Assembly: GCA_002189035.1 (NCBI GenBank)
Contig: NEEC01000015.1
Span: 1,922,001-1,986,000, forward strand
From: Utricularia gibba
Lineage: Eukaryota; Streptophyta; Magnoliopsida; Lamiales; Lentibulariaceae
Direction: 5' to 3'
Length of the DNA stretch: 64,000 nucleotides
Positions 22,548 through 38,512 of the stretch are shown piece by piece (the stretch's first letter is position 1; every line of letters starts with the position of its first letter). Under the pieces are notes generated by a model that worked only from the letters and a program-made list of their open reading frames with translations, was not told the DNA's origin and ran no database searches. The position numbers were made by a program, and so were the translations under genes.

Positions 22548-24174
22548 TCAATTATGGTCTTCTGCATTTATGGGTTTCTCCAATTTCCTTCTTTTACAAT
22601 CAGGTGCCGTGTGGGATGAGCTCGCGCATGACCCTGCCTCGCTTTTATTGCTGCGTATCGCCTCCCCAGCCGCCGCAGAGACAGAGGCAGAAGTTACGGT
22701 AGAGGTAGAACTAGTGGTGGTGGCGCTGGGACAAGGCCTGGGTACTCTTGAGCTTCGCATCAGTTGTAGGCATTTCATCACTCTGTTCTGCAACATCCCC
22801 GTGACACACACAAAAGCAACAGATAATGTAAAAAGAAAGATTCTGTTTTTCGATGGCAGCATTAGGTATTTATGATGTGGGGTGCCATTGCAATTTACTA
22901 CCTTCTCTACTTGTATGAAGCAAGACAGCTCCTTAGCAGAAGCGTCCGCGGTTTGCATTTCGCTTGAAATGTGAATGGCGACAGCAGCTGCTATCTCAGA
23001 TGGCCTGAATTCCAAAAAATCAATCCCTGCATTCAATTCACACCGAGCTCTGAATCGAACGTACTCTTTTTCACAGAATGGTGTATTGAATTTTGGGTAG
23101 CAAGGTCCCAGGATCACACCTTTGATGATGGTGGAGACTAGCTGGGTTGATCTGGCAATCCTTGTGTTCTGGTGCAAGAGTTCTTCCTTCTGGTTCATCT
23201 TACACAGAAAAAACTCGACGAAGTTTAATGGGGTGTGAGGCTTAATGTTCCATTTCAAGTGGTTGAGCAGTAGCATCTCCATTCTGTAAACTGCCTTCGC
23301 CTCAAACAAGAACCTGGGTTCTTCTTGCTGCCCACACTGTGAAGAAAAGCATGAATTCAGATTCGAAAAACTGAGATAACGAAAGGGAAACACCAATCAT
23401 ATCCAGAGCTTCACCTGTAAGTCAACAGCATTAGGAACATCAACCTCGTCCACTTTGGCAGCAAGTAGTAAGGAGGCAACTGCTACCAATTGAGATGCCC
23501 ATGGTTTACCTTTCTGTGAGGCAAAGCTATGAGAAGAGATAGCAAATGGCGAGCATCAAGAACTTATTTCTGACTTACTGGTAGATCATACTCCGACAGG
23601 AATCTATCAAAGTAATTCACAGCAGAACACAAGCAAATCTCCCCGAAGCCATGGCGAACACAAGCCTGATAATCACAAGAGATAGTAAAAGGGATGGCGA
23701 AGAATGAAGGAATCTTTCACATTTGCTTTTGTTCTTCAGGCATGAAAACTGACTAATGGGGGAAATTTCAACATCAGAATCAAGATTTGGGAAAAGGGTA
23801 TTCCTTGTTTCCAAACATAGAACCGAAATGAATGTAAGATTCCTCACCTTGAGAATCCAATCTATCGCCTCTTCTCTCAAGCTGGAGTCAAGTTCTCCGC
23901 TTCTCAATCGCTGGAGATAATCATATCTGGGCAGGTATTCCTTCTCCCGCTCAACTATCCACCCAAACCACTCATCGCTCTGCAGTGGCAACTCGATCGG
24001 AGGCACTGATTCCTTTCCGCCATTCACAAAGCTTGCGCCTTTTTTTCCACTCCACACACGCGATCGAAAATCCTGAGCCTCCCCGAGAAACCCATCACCA
24101 AGACTCAAGCTTTCGGCCTCTTCATCGCAGAGAAGGTCCGCCACAACGCAATCGACGCTGTCTCTCTCACCCAT
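22548..24174 (-). CDS. CYCD: D-type cyclin (CYCD2/CYCD4-like)
   Basis: G1/S regulator that partners CDKA. Exons in transcript order: 24174-23848, 23665-23579, 23513-23415, 23336-23120, 23026-22902, 22787-22548; 364 residues. Near the N-terminus is LLCDE, the LxCxE motif that binds retinoblastoma-related protein. The cyclin box is spread over exons 1-4: YLPRYDYLQRLRSG, REEAIDWILK|ACVRHGFGE, AVNYFDRFLSEYDLP, QLVAVASLLLAAKVDEVDVP and AVYRMEMLLLNHLKWNIKPHT. The C-terminal cyclin fold has GIDFLEFRPSEIAAAVAIH, typical of CYCD2/CYCD4. The tail is Ser/Thr-rich and ends CKRRKLEKPINAEDHN. MGERDS at 24174 is the chosen start; MGVVPP at 24192, or an ATG at 24351 in the same frame, are alternatives. Confidence 0.9.
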
Positions 24175-25945
24175 TGGGGGAACAACACCCATCACCACTG
24201 GAATAAATATGAATGGAGTTTTCCTAACGACGTTATGTTCTGAGGCGTTCCTGTCACACCCCTCGGTAGCGGTACCCGAGATGCGACACCCAAAGTTGAA
24301 CGGGGATTGATTTCTCTGCAAAACATTCACATTTCCAGCAGCGAGCAGCACATGCCAAAGCCATTCCCATGAAGAGCTTCTTCACCCAAACTACAAAATC
24401 AAACTTCACATAGACAATGGCAGTTATTCACCTAGAAATTCAACCACACCATATGCTAATGGAACAAGGTGCACCCAATGTGACATGTGCTTTGTGTAAC
24501 AAGGCATGCATAATATGACTGCTTTTTTTTCCTAGTAAATGAAAAATAATATAAAGTTGGAATTTACTTTTTCTGTGCATTCAATCATGTAGGTGATGGA
24601 TGTGTCATGTGTGTGATGGTATGCAGAGGAATGAATAATGTATTTTGACCACATTGTGCAAGACACCCAACATGCACAATAATAAAAGACAGGTAATTTT
24701 TGAACATATGTTCACTTTTTCAAGAGTAAAAATTATTCTTCTTAAAACATAATTTATTATTATTTTTTTATTAAAAAAATCATCTTATTTGTAGATCTAT
24801 TTTTAGTTTTATAAATATTATCTTAAAATAGTTTTACTGAATATATTTTTTATTTTTTCTTTAAAAAAAAATGAGGTGTAAATATTTTCTAGAACATACT
24901 ACGAAAAAAAAACGAAGGGGGTAGGTTAAAATTAAATAAATCAAGTATTTTTTTTCAAAAAAAAATCAATGTTTTGCTATTGAGTTCAATGAGGTGGGTC
25001 CAAGAGTGAAAAATATCATGATACTAATAATATTATAAGATTTTTATATAACAAGAATCACACCACCAATCGGACGATAATAGCAAAAATCAAATGGATA
25101 ACAACGAAAATTAACAAAATAATCCATCCATTAAACCTGATGGCTAACATTTCGAAAAAAATGGAGGACTTGATTGTTATTTCGACAAGATATGGGACTG
25201 AATTACTACCATTCTAAAAGATATGGACTAAGTGGCTTATAACCCTACATGTGAATAAACAAGTGTTGGGCCCACCCGGTCACGGAATCTATGAATAAGT
25301 CTATGGAATTTTGAAATTAAAGATAAGATGGATTAGTTAGTTAAAGATATGGGATGAATAAGTACATCCCAAATTTTCGACTGTGAGTTAGTTGGGAAGA
25401 GGTGAGAGTGCCTAGGCGCTCATCCACGAACTCTTCATCCTTACTCGCGGATGAAAATGCGCTAGTAAGTTGAATTTTACAGAGAATGTTCCCTGTGAAA
25501 TGTCAGGATGGAAAGCTCCTTGATATGCAAGGGGTCTCTACGATCCTGTCAGCTCCAGAGATAAGCATCCCTAAGACGCCTCCAAGGAGAAGCATACGAC
25601 ATTCACATGAACAAAACCAAAATAAGTTCTGACATTCTGCACAGAGGCATTTCCACCATGTTTCTAATTTTTAAGTTATGGGGTAGAGCTATTAAGTACT
25701 CTAGAGAAGGGAAATGGAAGTAGTTTGTCTCAGCACTAACCTCACTTGGAAAATTTGAATGTTTTCCGAAACCCTTTATTGCTACTAAGGAAACTTAACT
25801 CTTCACCATGCACAGAGGAATGCCGAAGGAAATGGGAGAATTTCTAGGCATCCCATTAGCTTCTAACTTACAGTTGTGAAGCTGAAGGCAGCGTTCTCGA
25901 ACTCCGGCGGAACAATGTCTTTCATCGGTAAGTTCGTGCTGTTTA
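24175..25945. other. Spacer between the cyclin D and LBD genes
   Basis: 1.77 kb. The cyclin frame remains open to an ATG at 24351, which could extend the protein, but the extra sequence looks like leader. From 24540 to 25100 the DNA is A/T-rich with homopolymer runs. No protein similarity, tRNA or bounded repeat was recognised. The last 100 bases before 25945 should be the LBD 3' untranslated region. Confidence 0.4.
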
Positions 25946-26627
25946 TTAGGGTAGCAGAGAATTAAAGCGCTCTGGGATGTTCCTAACCAAAAATGAAGAA
26001 ATGTGAGATGTACCTGGAAAGGTTGTCGCCGATGACGTTACTGATTGACCTCAAATCGTAGTCCTCGTACGACAAAACATCTTGAATCAACTTGAAATCA
26101 CCATTCGAGGGTTTCTGATGGATGATGTCGTAGTGATCATGAGAGTGTCCCCATAAGTCCATCCGCAGCGGCATTTCTAGTTCCATTTCTTTTATCCCTT
26201 TTCTTTCTTGTTCTCTGAACATTCTCAACAGCATGTAGATGTACTCAAGCTCTTTCGAGGCGTACTCCAGTTCCCTCCTGAGATGAAGGATGACGATCCA
26301 ACAGCCGTGAACCGGGTTCCTCCGCCGCATTTCGGATTCGTAGATGATGGTGGCCATGGCGGTATCCCTATCACGAGCGTTTTTCAAGTTCCTGAGTATC
26401 TTGGTCGCATTGGAAACCCCGAAAAGACGATGCACGCTTTGGAATTTTTTGTATTCTTTGGCTGGGAAATAGGGAGCCAATACACAAGACGCCGTGCACT
26501 TTCTCCGCTGGTGCTTGCAAGCGGCGCACGCCTGATACGGCATGGGAGTGGAGGAGTGCCGAGGTGGCAAGACCTCGTAACAAAGAAATTTGCTTTCCCT
26601 GGGGAGGTTACTATTATTTAAAACCAT
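25946..26627 (-). CDS. LOB-domain (LBD/AS2-like) transcription factor, class I
   Basis: Two exons, 26627-26014 and 25982-25946, joined in phase 2 across a short 31-base gap (AG|GTACAT .. GTTAG|G). 216 residues. The zinc-binding block is CAACKHQRRKCTASCVLAPY (C-x2-C-x6-C-x3-C). The GAS region follows (PAKEYKKFQSVHRLFGVSN). A coiled coil ends the domain (LRRELEYASKELEYIYMLL). HLFGVSNATKILRNL-type sequence places it with the LBD22/24/27 group. A 31-base intron would be far below the plant minimum. The alternative is that exon 1 simply reads on past the donor to ISHFFIFG and stops at 25983; I keep the spliced model only as a possibility. MPYQACAAC at 26543 is an alternative start. Confidence 0.82.
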
Positions 26628-27251
26628 CTGGGTGACTGACTGACTGACACGTGGAGGTAAGATGGTGGGATCGTTACTGATACGACCAAGTCAGAAAACG
26701 TGATCTCGGTAGTTTTGTTGAGGGAGACGCTGATTTAAAAATTATTTTTATAATTCCGGCACGGGAGGCATTTCATAAAATGGGGAAGTAGAGGGGTACA
26801 ACTGCAAAAACATAAAAATACGGAGAGAGAATGTAACAAACAGTGTCTGAAGAGTGAAGAGGGAGAGTAATGGGTTGCTGCTCCGCCTGCATCAAACAAA
26901 GCTTATGTCGAGACACTATTCCATCCAGCATTTCTAACTCAGCAGCGCAATGGCCTGTCGCATTTGTTTATGGGAGTCTTGGGTAGCTAACAGTAAGCAT
27001 TTGAGGGTTAAATCTTTGAGCTGGTAAATGAATCCTACCTGCTTCTCCTGCAGGCCCAGCTGAGTAATTTTGGGATTTGCATGACTGAACTGAGGAATCA
27101 TACATTGCTGTAATATGGTTTTTGGTACCTAGTGATCAGGCAATTAGAAGCTTGCAGTAGTTGATAGTTGACAGGGAAAAGGAATACCAGAAGGAAATAA
27201 GGGAACTACATTTAGGAGGGCGTTGTTACTCTGTAGGTGTTTATTTATCTG
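26628..27251. other. Spacer with a short orphan reading frame
   Basis: 624 bases. An ORF of 38 codons on + from ATG 26870 starts MGCCSACIKQSLCRD, which resembles an N-myristoylation and palmitoylation start, but nothing downstream continues it by a clear splice. It is not called as a gene. The right end is the 3' untranslated region of NDUFAF7. Confidence 0.35.
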
Positions 27252-29746
<2,495 letters not shown>

Positions 29747-30303
29747 CTCCGACTATCGCCTCGCCATTCCTTTCAGGCTTTCAGCGCAACACGGCGAATA
29801 AAACAACAACAATATAATAATAATAATAATTTCCAGCTTTTTCCCTTAATTTTCATTCCTAAAATGATTATATTTGAAATCAATTGAATTTCTTCCAATA
29901 AAATACAATCAACTGCAAATATGTCGTAATCATCAATCTTGCTTGCATCTGACGCCAAGATCATTTTTTTCTATTGAAATCCTCGAAGCCGCCACAGGCA
30001 GCCGTCGCTCGCTCCTTGGTTCCGCTCGTCTCACCCAACTTTTGCAGGTAGCTTCGATATGTCATTCCATTTTAATTTCTTTGCCTTCCCCTTTTCTTGG
30101 ATCTGCGATCGTTATGTGCTGGGGTTTCTGCTGTCTGTGTTTTTGTGTGTGTGTGTGTGTGTGTGTGATCTCACTGCATGATTACGTACTTGTAGGTTCT
30201 CGTCTATTATTATTTTACGATCATGTGCTGATTAAAAAAATCAATGCATCGGCGTCGTTTTAAAAATACAAGGTGTGGTTTTTAGCTTTTGTAGGTTGTA
30301 AAG
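29747..30303. promoter_or_regulatory. Divergent promoter and leader intron shared by NDUFAF7 (-) and the RAD6-type E2 (+)
   Basis: 557 bases separate the two start codons. On the E2 side a leader intron is likely: donor CAG|GTAGCT at 30047/30048 and acceptor TTTTGTAG ending near 30294, only nine bases before the ATG. It contains a (TG)12 microsatellite. This leaves roughly 220-250 bases for two promoters firing in opposite directions. No TATA box was recognised, which is common for housekeeping pairs. Confidence 0.5.
30144..30167. repeat. (TG)12 microsatellite in the E2 leader intron
   Basis: Uninterrupted TG dinucleotide run inside the inferred 5' leader intron of the ubiquitin-conjugating enzyme gene; likely length-polymorphic. 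Confidence 0.9.
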
Positions 30304-31549
30304 ATGTCAACTCCGGCTAGGAAGAGATTGATGAGGGACTTCAAGCGGTTACAGCAGGACCCTCCGGCGGGGATTAGTGGCGCCCCATATGATAGTAATA
30401 TTATGCTATGGAACGCTGTTATATTTGGGTATGATATGCTGCTGATGAAAAGTGTAATTGTTATTTCTTTGATGAGATATTCATCATTTGCTGATTGATT
30501 GCAGGCCTGATGACACTCCGTGGGATGGAGGTGAGAAGAGTGTTGTTATAAAGTAATGAGTTTTTTATAACAAGTTGTTTAAATGCTTGCTATTGCTCTC
30601 CCCAAGTGTGCCTACTTGATGGCTGCAGGAAAGTCCTTCATTCCTTGTTCTTGTTTAGTCAGTTTATCACTGGTATGCCTCTTGTTTGCTTATAGGTACG
30701 TTTAAATTGACACTTCAGTTTAGTGAGGATTACCCAAATAAGCCTCCAACCGTGCGATTTATATCCAGGATGTTCCACCCCAACAGTAAGTAACACTTCT
30801 GAAAAAAAAGATCAAACTGTCTCTAGTTATTTGTTAACTGAAAAATTAAAAGTCTGTTTCTTTGTGCCATCTGTTGACATGTGTTGCTTATGTTTGTCTA
30901 TATAACCAGTCTATGCAGATGGAAGTATCTGCCTAGATATTTTACAAAATCAATGGAGCCCTATTTATGATGTGGCTGCTATACTTACATCCATACAGGT
31001 AACCAACCTATCAGCTGTACAATGAACCCCCTTTCACTTAATAATGAATACGCAAACAATGAAGCCTTATCAGTTGAACGAAGACCTAACTATGATCTGA
31101 TATGGCAACACCCTGAACGAAGACCTAACCATGATCTGATATGGCAACACCCTGAAATGTATTATCCTAAGAACCAGAACATCCCTCATGTGTTTGCATG
31201 AAGTGTGTGTATCTGAATGGCTTTTGAAACATAACGTAATGGCATGGAAAGTGTTCAACTTTCTATGACTGGATCTTGATCTTAATCATTGGAGACGATA
31301 TGCAACTGTAAATGTTGTAAATATCATCAGGGTTTAACTGTTTTCTACTTGGATTTTAATTTTCCTTGCGTATTTGATGATATGCTACTCATTTTTCCTC
31401 CTCTGTTATGCCTATCTCAGTCACTGCTGTGCGATCCAAATCCCAACTCACCGGCAAACTCCGAGGCAGCACAGTTGTTTAATTTGAACAAGCGCGAGTA
31501 TAATAGAAAGGTGCGTGAAATTGTGGAGCAGAGTTGGACAGCAGACTAG
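30304..31549 (+). CDS. UBC2: Ubiquitin-conjugating enzyme E2, RAD6 type (UBC1/2-like)
   Basis: E2 that works with HUB1/HUB2-type E3 ligases to monoubiquitinate histone H2B, and in DNA-damage tolerance (family knowledge). Five exons: 30304-30428, 30505-30530, 30696-30785, 30910-30998, 31421-31549; 152 residues, exactly the plant RAD6 length. [20 protein letters not shown] is the conserved start. Further blocks are [29 protein letters not shown], the active-site stretch [17 protein letters not shown] with the catalytic Cys, and the end [19 protein letters not shown]. It lacks the acidic tail of yeast Rad6, as other plant copies do. All junctions keep frame with no sequence breaks. Confidence 0.97.
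31075..31152. repeat. 39-bp tandem duplication in the last E2 intron
   Basis: Two adjacent copies of a 39-base unit, 31075-31113 and 31114-31152, beginning TGAACGAAGACCTAAC and ending GGCAACACCC. They differ at one position (T/C after CCTAAC). It lies well inside the intron, away from the splice sites. Confidence 0.95.
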
Positions 31550-32652
31550 GCTGTTAATTGTATGCAACAAGAGAGACCGAATTCCTCATCAGGACTTCTC
31601 TCTGTTGCTGATGATGGTTCCTGCTTGTCTGAAATGTGCGATTTTTAATAGTTTCTGCGTCGGATGCTCTTTAGTATCCACAGTTGTTTCATGAATGTAT
31701 CAGTTCCTTATACCAGGGAACTTGGAAACGTATCTCAGCAGTAAACTTCTCATGAACACTCTTCCATAATGTATATAGTGTACGTACATTTATTCTGTGG
31801 TTTATGCTGTGCTGCAAGTTCCATTGAACTGAGAAAATGGTGGTATGATCCACAGTGAGCTTGAACTACTTGTTTCACGCTAAATGATAGGAGCATACCA
31901 TACCTTCTTTGTCTCCAGCATAAGCCTTCACCAGTTTCTTCCAGTTTACCGGCATTCTTCTTCAACATGTGTTTTTGGTTGAAAGTCGAACCGCCGGTCC
32001 AGGTCCCAACTTATCTGTCAAACAGGGTATGAAAAGACATTCAAGTCATGCACACAGAAACCTTTCATCAGGTTTCCTCTGCAGCTTGTGGGCCAGTAGA
32101 AACAGTGGCCATCCCAACATGCTGCAGATACAGAAGTCTCAGATGAACTGCACTGTGTTGAGTCAGATTCAGTACACTGCTTTTACTGCCATGTAAATGT
32201 TTAGACTCATTATTGACAACTTGTCATGTACTGGAGATTGAAGCAAAAAACGAGTTTGCAAAGAGTAGGCGTTGTTATCCCAACGTGTGTGTACTGTATT
32301 TACTGTGAAAATTCATACATCTCCGTCGTGACCAGAGATTGAGATGACTGCCTGTTTGTTTTCCTGATGAGGTTCCGGTGAGTTAAATGGATCTCATCGG
32401 AGAACAGTAACACCATTAAAACAAACCCTTGTTGATTAGTGAAACATCCACCCCACCCGCAAGAAAAGAAGAAAGTCAAATGTCTGTGCGAAAACTTTTC
32501 TTGAAAGGACAATAATATTGCATTGGATTCCATGGCTTCTTCGTCAAAAGTAAGATTCGTATTCGAAACACAAAGACCTGCGACTGAACATCAGCAAATC
32601 TTATAGCATCCCTCCATCAGGCACCGAACTTGGGTTCAGTTAACTTGACCAC
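31550..32652. other. Convergent 3' spacer between the E2 and PRE genes
   Basis: 1.1 kb holding the 3' untranslated regions of both genes. Several short ORFs occur but none resembles a protein. No repeat or RNA gene recognised. Confidence 0.4.
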
Positions 32653-33158
32653 TCAGATCAAGGCCCTTATTATTGCAGCCTGAGGGCTGTCTGAGTCAAC
32701 GGTGGAAAGCAGCTGGGACAGCCTCCCGCTCAGATCATCCACCTCCCGCTGCAGATTTCTTATGTACTCGCAGGTCTCCTCAAGCACCTTACTCGCCGAG
32801 CCCTGAAGGAATTCAATAATACTTAAAGATACTGTTTGTCGTTCATTCATTTTCGCTTTATATTTCTAACGACAACAACCCATTGACTTGATAAGCATCT
32901 CGCAGGCTTCAGAACGAGAATAGAATTGTTTTTTATACGACGATACTAAACCAAGTATTGCTCTATATTCCAAAAATGTGAATGAAGATCCGAAAGGGTA
33001 GACATGAATCTGGAGATCAGAGGGAGACATGGACTTGCCTTGGAAGGGGAGGGACGGGGAAGGAGCTGGTTCAGTCTGGAGACGAGTTGCAGGATGTCTT
33101 CATCCGATATTCTCACATTCCCAGCGGGATGGCGTGATGATCTTCTCCCCGACGGCAT
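32653..33158 (-). CDS. PRE: PRE-type atypical (non-DNA-binding) bHLH protein
   Basis: Two exons, 33158-33039 and 32802-32653, give 89 residues, the usual size for PACLOBUTRAZOL RESISTANCE proteins. Helix 1 is [18 protein letters not shown]. Helix 2 is [20 protein letters not shown], continuing [11 protein letters not shown] and AAIIRALI at the end. The basic region lacks the Glu/Arg residues needed for E-box binding, so these proteins act by sequestering other bHLHs such as IBH1 and HFR1, promoting cell elongation under gibberellin and brassinosteroid (family knowledge). The intron starts with GC: AAG|GCAAGT, the exact GC-AG consensus, and ends TTCAG|GGC. No GT donor nearby keeps frame. TATTTAT at 33193-33199 on + reads as a TATA-like ATAAATA on the coding strand, about 35 bases before the ATG. 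Confidence 0.93.
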
Positions 33159-34995
33159 TTCTGTGTGTGTGCTCCTTTCAGTCGTCCCTCCCTATTTATG
33201 GACACCCAGAGAGGGAGAGAGAGAGTTTCTGCTGGTAAAAGTGAAGCAGTCATTAGCTGGGAAGCAATAAAACAATGGCGCCTAATCTAGGGTTAGAAAG
33301 TGAGAAAGAAGCCTCACCATGCCCATAAAATTTTATCAATCAAGAATTTATCTTTCCTCTACTACTAACCCTAAATAACATTTTTAAAGCCAATGTATCA
33401 AATATAATTTTTATTTAAAATACGAATAATTTAAAATAATTTACAATTCCAATAGTAGAGACGAGCTCTAAAAACAGAAATGATGTGGCCCTGAACCGAG
33501 TTGTGCATATTGTATTCCCGAAATAGGACAGTATATTATTCGTAGTGTAATTACTGTCCTGTCCTCCTGAAAAACCCATATTAAAAAAAAAAAAGGAAAG
33601 TAAGGTCATCCGTGTAATAAAAAAAAGTGGGTACCAAGACAACAGTGCAGTAACCTCGGGTGGGCCCCGGCGTGCGTGACTCCATTCGCAAGAGCATGTG
33701 ATCCACTTGTGTTCATGGCCTTCCCGGTCCACTCAACTTGCCTTTAAAAACCCAATAGCTGATGTGGAATTAGAACTTTTCGTTTATTGAAATATAATAT
33801 AATTTTATATCGAATTCGTTATTATGTAATTCAAAAATTAAAGAAATAAAATTAAAAATGAGTAATTGAATACAAAAAGTATTTATGTTAATTTCCAAAT
33901 AAGAATTGATTTTATAAATAAAAAAATCAAAATTTAAAATTATTTATCGAAAAATTGATTTTGAAAGAGTAGGGTAATCGTTCAGCCCCATCCCATCCAT
34001 GTGAAAATGTTGCCTAGATTCTCTTGGACAACCGTAAAACGGAAACTCCTCATTATATTATTTTGGACATTAAAATAATACTCTTCCATAAATGCCCTCT
34101 TTTGTGCGTGCACGTTTCACCCATTTATTTTATGATTCGAGGATGTCATTTTTATATTTTTAATAAACATAAAATATTGACATCTGTAGATACATGTAAT
34201 ACGGGTGATATGAATTATAACATAATGAGATAAATATTCATCCCTTTATATATATATATATATGTAAAAGATAATCAATTATTTAATGATTCTATTTTAA
34301 GTATGCGTGTCTCATAAAAAAAACCATAAATAACATAATTCATAAATGGAAGGGTCCACGTGAGTTGGGCTGGTACGGATGGTGATTAGCTCAAAAGCAA
34401 ATCGCTCAATAAACTATCTTAGCCCATCCTGGTGGGGTTGGATTGGCCTCTACCAACCAAACAAACCAATAAATAATAATAATTATTATTTTTTTTCATA
34501 TTTTCACTAGTAATCTTTTACTGATCCCTAGTAAGACGTTTAATAATATATTTAAAATTTGGATATATTATATAATTTAATAAAATCATCTCACCTCCTG
34601 TTTTATCCAAGGCCAAGTATTGGCTAGAATTTACTATCAAACATATATTTTAAAAGTAACAAAATAATTAATTAAAGGGTGGGTGCTACCAAATAGAGTT
34701 TTAAAGAGTGAATATGAAGAATAATAGAGACACTTGCCACGTGAAGAGGTGCATGGGCCATGCAAGTGGCATCTCGGACGGACACTTGGGGAAGCTTATG
34801 TTTTGAAGCTTGGGAAAACATGACCGGATGCCCCTTCTCGTTTGTCGGTTGGTCAGGTACCATGTTGTTGATTACATAGAGATGAGTTGATAGAATCCCA
34901 CTTTCCAATTTAAAAGTATGTTACAGACTATCAACGTCACCAGACATGTGACTCACACAAGGTTCCCAACCCAAACATGCTCACAAATCAACTTA
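33159..34995. other. AT-rich spacer
   Basis: 1.84 kb upstream of PRE. It includes a GA-rich run (33209-33226), poly-A tracts near 33580, a (TA) run at 34247-34263 and a CACGTG-type G-box in GCCACGTGAAG near 34737. No protein-coding or RNA gene recognised. Confidence 0.4.
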
Positions 34996-35449
34996 GGAGT
35001 CTATTTGGTACAACTTCTTATTTACTAGAAGCATTTCAAGATGTAATTTTCAGATAAAACACGTGCTGCTTCTAATTTACATGAAACTGAAATAATGAAG
35101 TGTTTCGATTTTTTTAGAAGCTAGGGTACCTCTGTTCCAAACAAAATTGAAGCGTTTCTAGAATCATTTCTTTGAATTTATTTTTTTAAGCGATACCAAA
35201 CATATCTTTAATACATGTTTTATATACTTTCTTATCAAATAAATTTTATTTATGTTTAAAAAATAAATTGTTTACAAAATAATACTTCATACCATTTCTC
35301 TTTTTACTTCTCAATCTTCTTTTCCTTTTCTTTATTTCTTTAAGAAATGAGAAGTAACGTCATCATTAATTTTCATTCTTTTTCTTTTAAACAATTTCTC
35401 ATTGTAAAGAAAATATAATTTATTACAAGAATTCATGCCGAACAAGTCC
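34996..35449. mobile_element. Candidate Tourist-like (PIF/Harbinger) MITE
   Basis: The left end reads GGAGTCTATTTGGTACAACT and the inverse complement of the right end reads GGACTTGTTCGGCATGAATT; about two thirds of positions agree. Both ends are flanked by TTA (34993-34995 and 35450-35452), the 3-bp duplication expected for Harbinger-type elements. The 454-bp interior is A/T-rich and non-coding. The inverted repeats are imperfect and a 3-bp match can occur by chance, so this is a candidate only. Confidence 0.5.
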
Positions 35450-35452
35450 TTA

Positions 35453-36593
35453 ATGTTACCATGAGATGTTAATATTCATTCTCTTTTTGTAATATTGTTA
35501 ACTTTGCATACTCGAAATTTCAAGATCTTATATTTTGATCACGTGTTTCAATTTAACTTGAATATCTAATATCACAATTCAAGTTGTCTTTTTTCTGCAT
35601 CATATTATCAGTTTACAAAATCTGATATAATATTTTTCCGATTTAATCAAACTATTTGATATAAATTACTGTAACATCTGTATTTAAAAGCATATTTAGC
35701 CCATACAGTGTACCAGACAGTCTCGAGTTGGCCCTTGCAGTGGGGAGTTTTCATACCCGCCAAAGATGGATGGCCCGACATGTTTGCAACGCCCACCATG
35801 ATAGATACCACGGCATGGCATGGCTTCGTCGCCCACCGAGGGAATGCCTGTCTGAAACTAGAAACAAAGCTGGCCTGCCATAAAAAAAGCTTATAATCGA
35901 TCAAAACAACATGAGAAATACCCAACTTAACCTCAAAAACCAATAAAACGGACCATCTTCACCAAAGAGAGAAAAGGGTTCAAACGTCTTTTCCTAACTC
36001 ATCACTTGAGAACAATGATGAGTAGATCTGGATCTGGAACGAGAAATGATGGGAGCCTTTCTATGGGCATCTCCATTGCTGGGCGCCCAAATCCGACGTG
36101 GCACTTGGTTCAGTTTTATCCACGACCTTCGTTAATATTGCAGTCTTAAAAATTCGGATAAAAACTGTTTTTACCATTTCTATTTATATGGGTAAAGATC
36201 TATTTTTTGTTTTCAAAACCTAACTTTTTAACACTCCCCTTCCGCTGCTTTATAAAAATACACAAATATTAAGTCCTAAAAAAATCAAATATCGGGATAG
36301 AAATATGAAAGTTGATGAAATGAGAATGTGTTGAATTATTTTTCAATTCACAATCTCTCTTTTTTTTTCATTAATAGAAAATTGAATAATTTATATAATA
36401 AAAAATTGAAATGTTTTGGGCGGGAACATGATGACACATGAATTGGAGGGTGTTTGGCCCATTTAAGAGGCCCAATTTGGGGAGTCCGGCTCGGCCGGCA
36501 TCCCTGGCCCAGCCCGTCTATCGAGAAACAAATTCAAATTTCAAATTAATTTGCGTCTTGAAACTGCAGCGGCAACGCCTTGGCTTTCTGCTG
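35453..36593. other. Spacer and distal promoter of alpha-tubulin
   Basis: 1.14 kb. GC content is higher at 35700-35880, with short open frames on both strands (for example WPLQWGVFIPAKDGWPDM) that match no family I know. No bounded repeat found. Confidence 0.35.
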
Positions 36594-36602
36594 TATTTAT
36601 AA
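36594..36602 (+). promoter_or_regulatory. TATA box of the alpha-tubulin gene
   Basis: TATTTATAA lies 80 bases before the tubulin ATG in a GC-moderate context (CTG-TATTTATAA-CCCC). Transcription would start near 36630, leaving a leader of about 50 bases. Motif seen; function inferred. Confidence 0.55.
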
Positions 36603-36681
36603 CCCCTCCGTAAAACTGCATCCATACATACGTTCAAAACAGTTTAGCGCATCGTAGATTCTTCAGAGAAAATTTGCGAAA

Positions 36682-38512
<1,831 letters not shown>

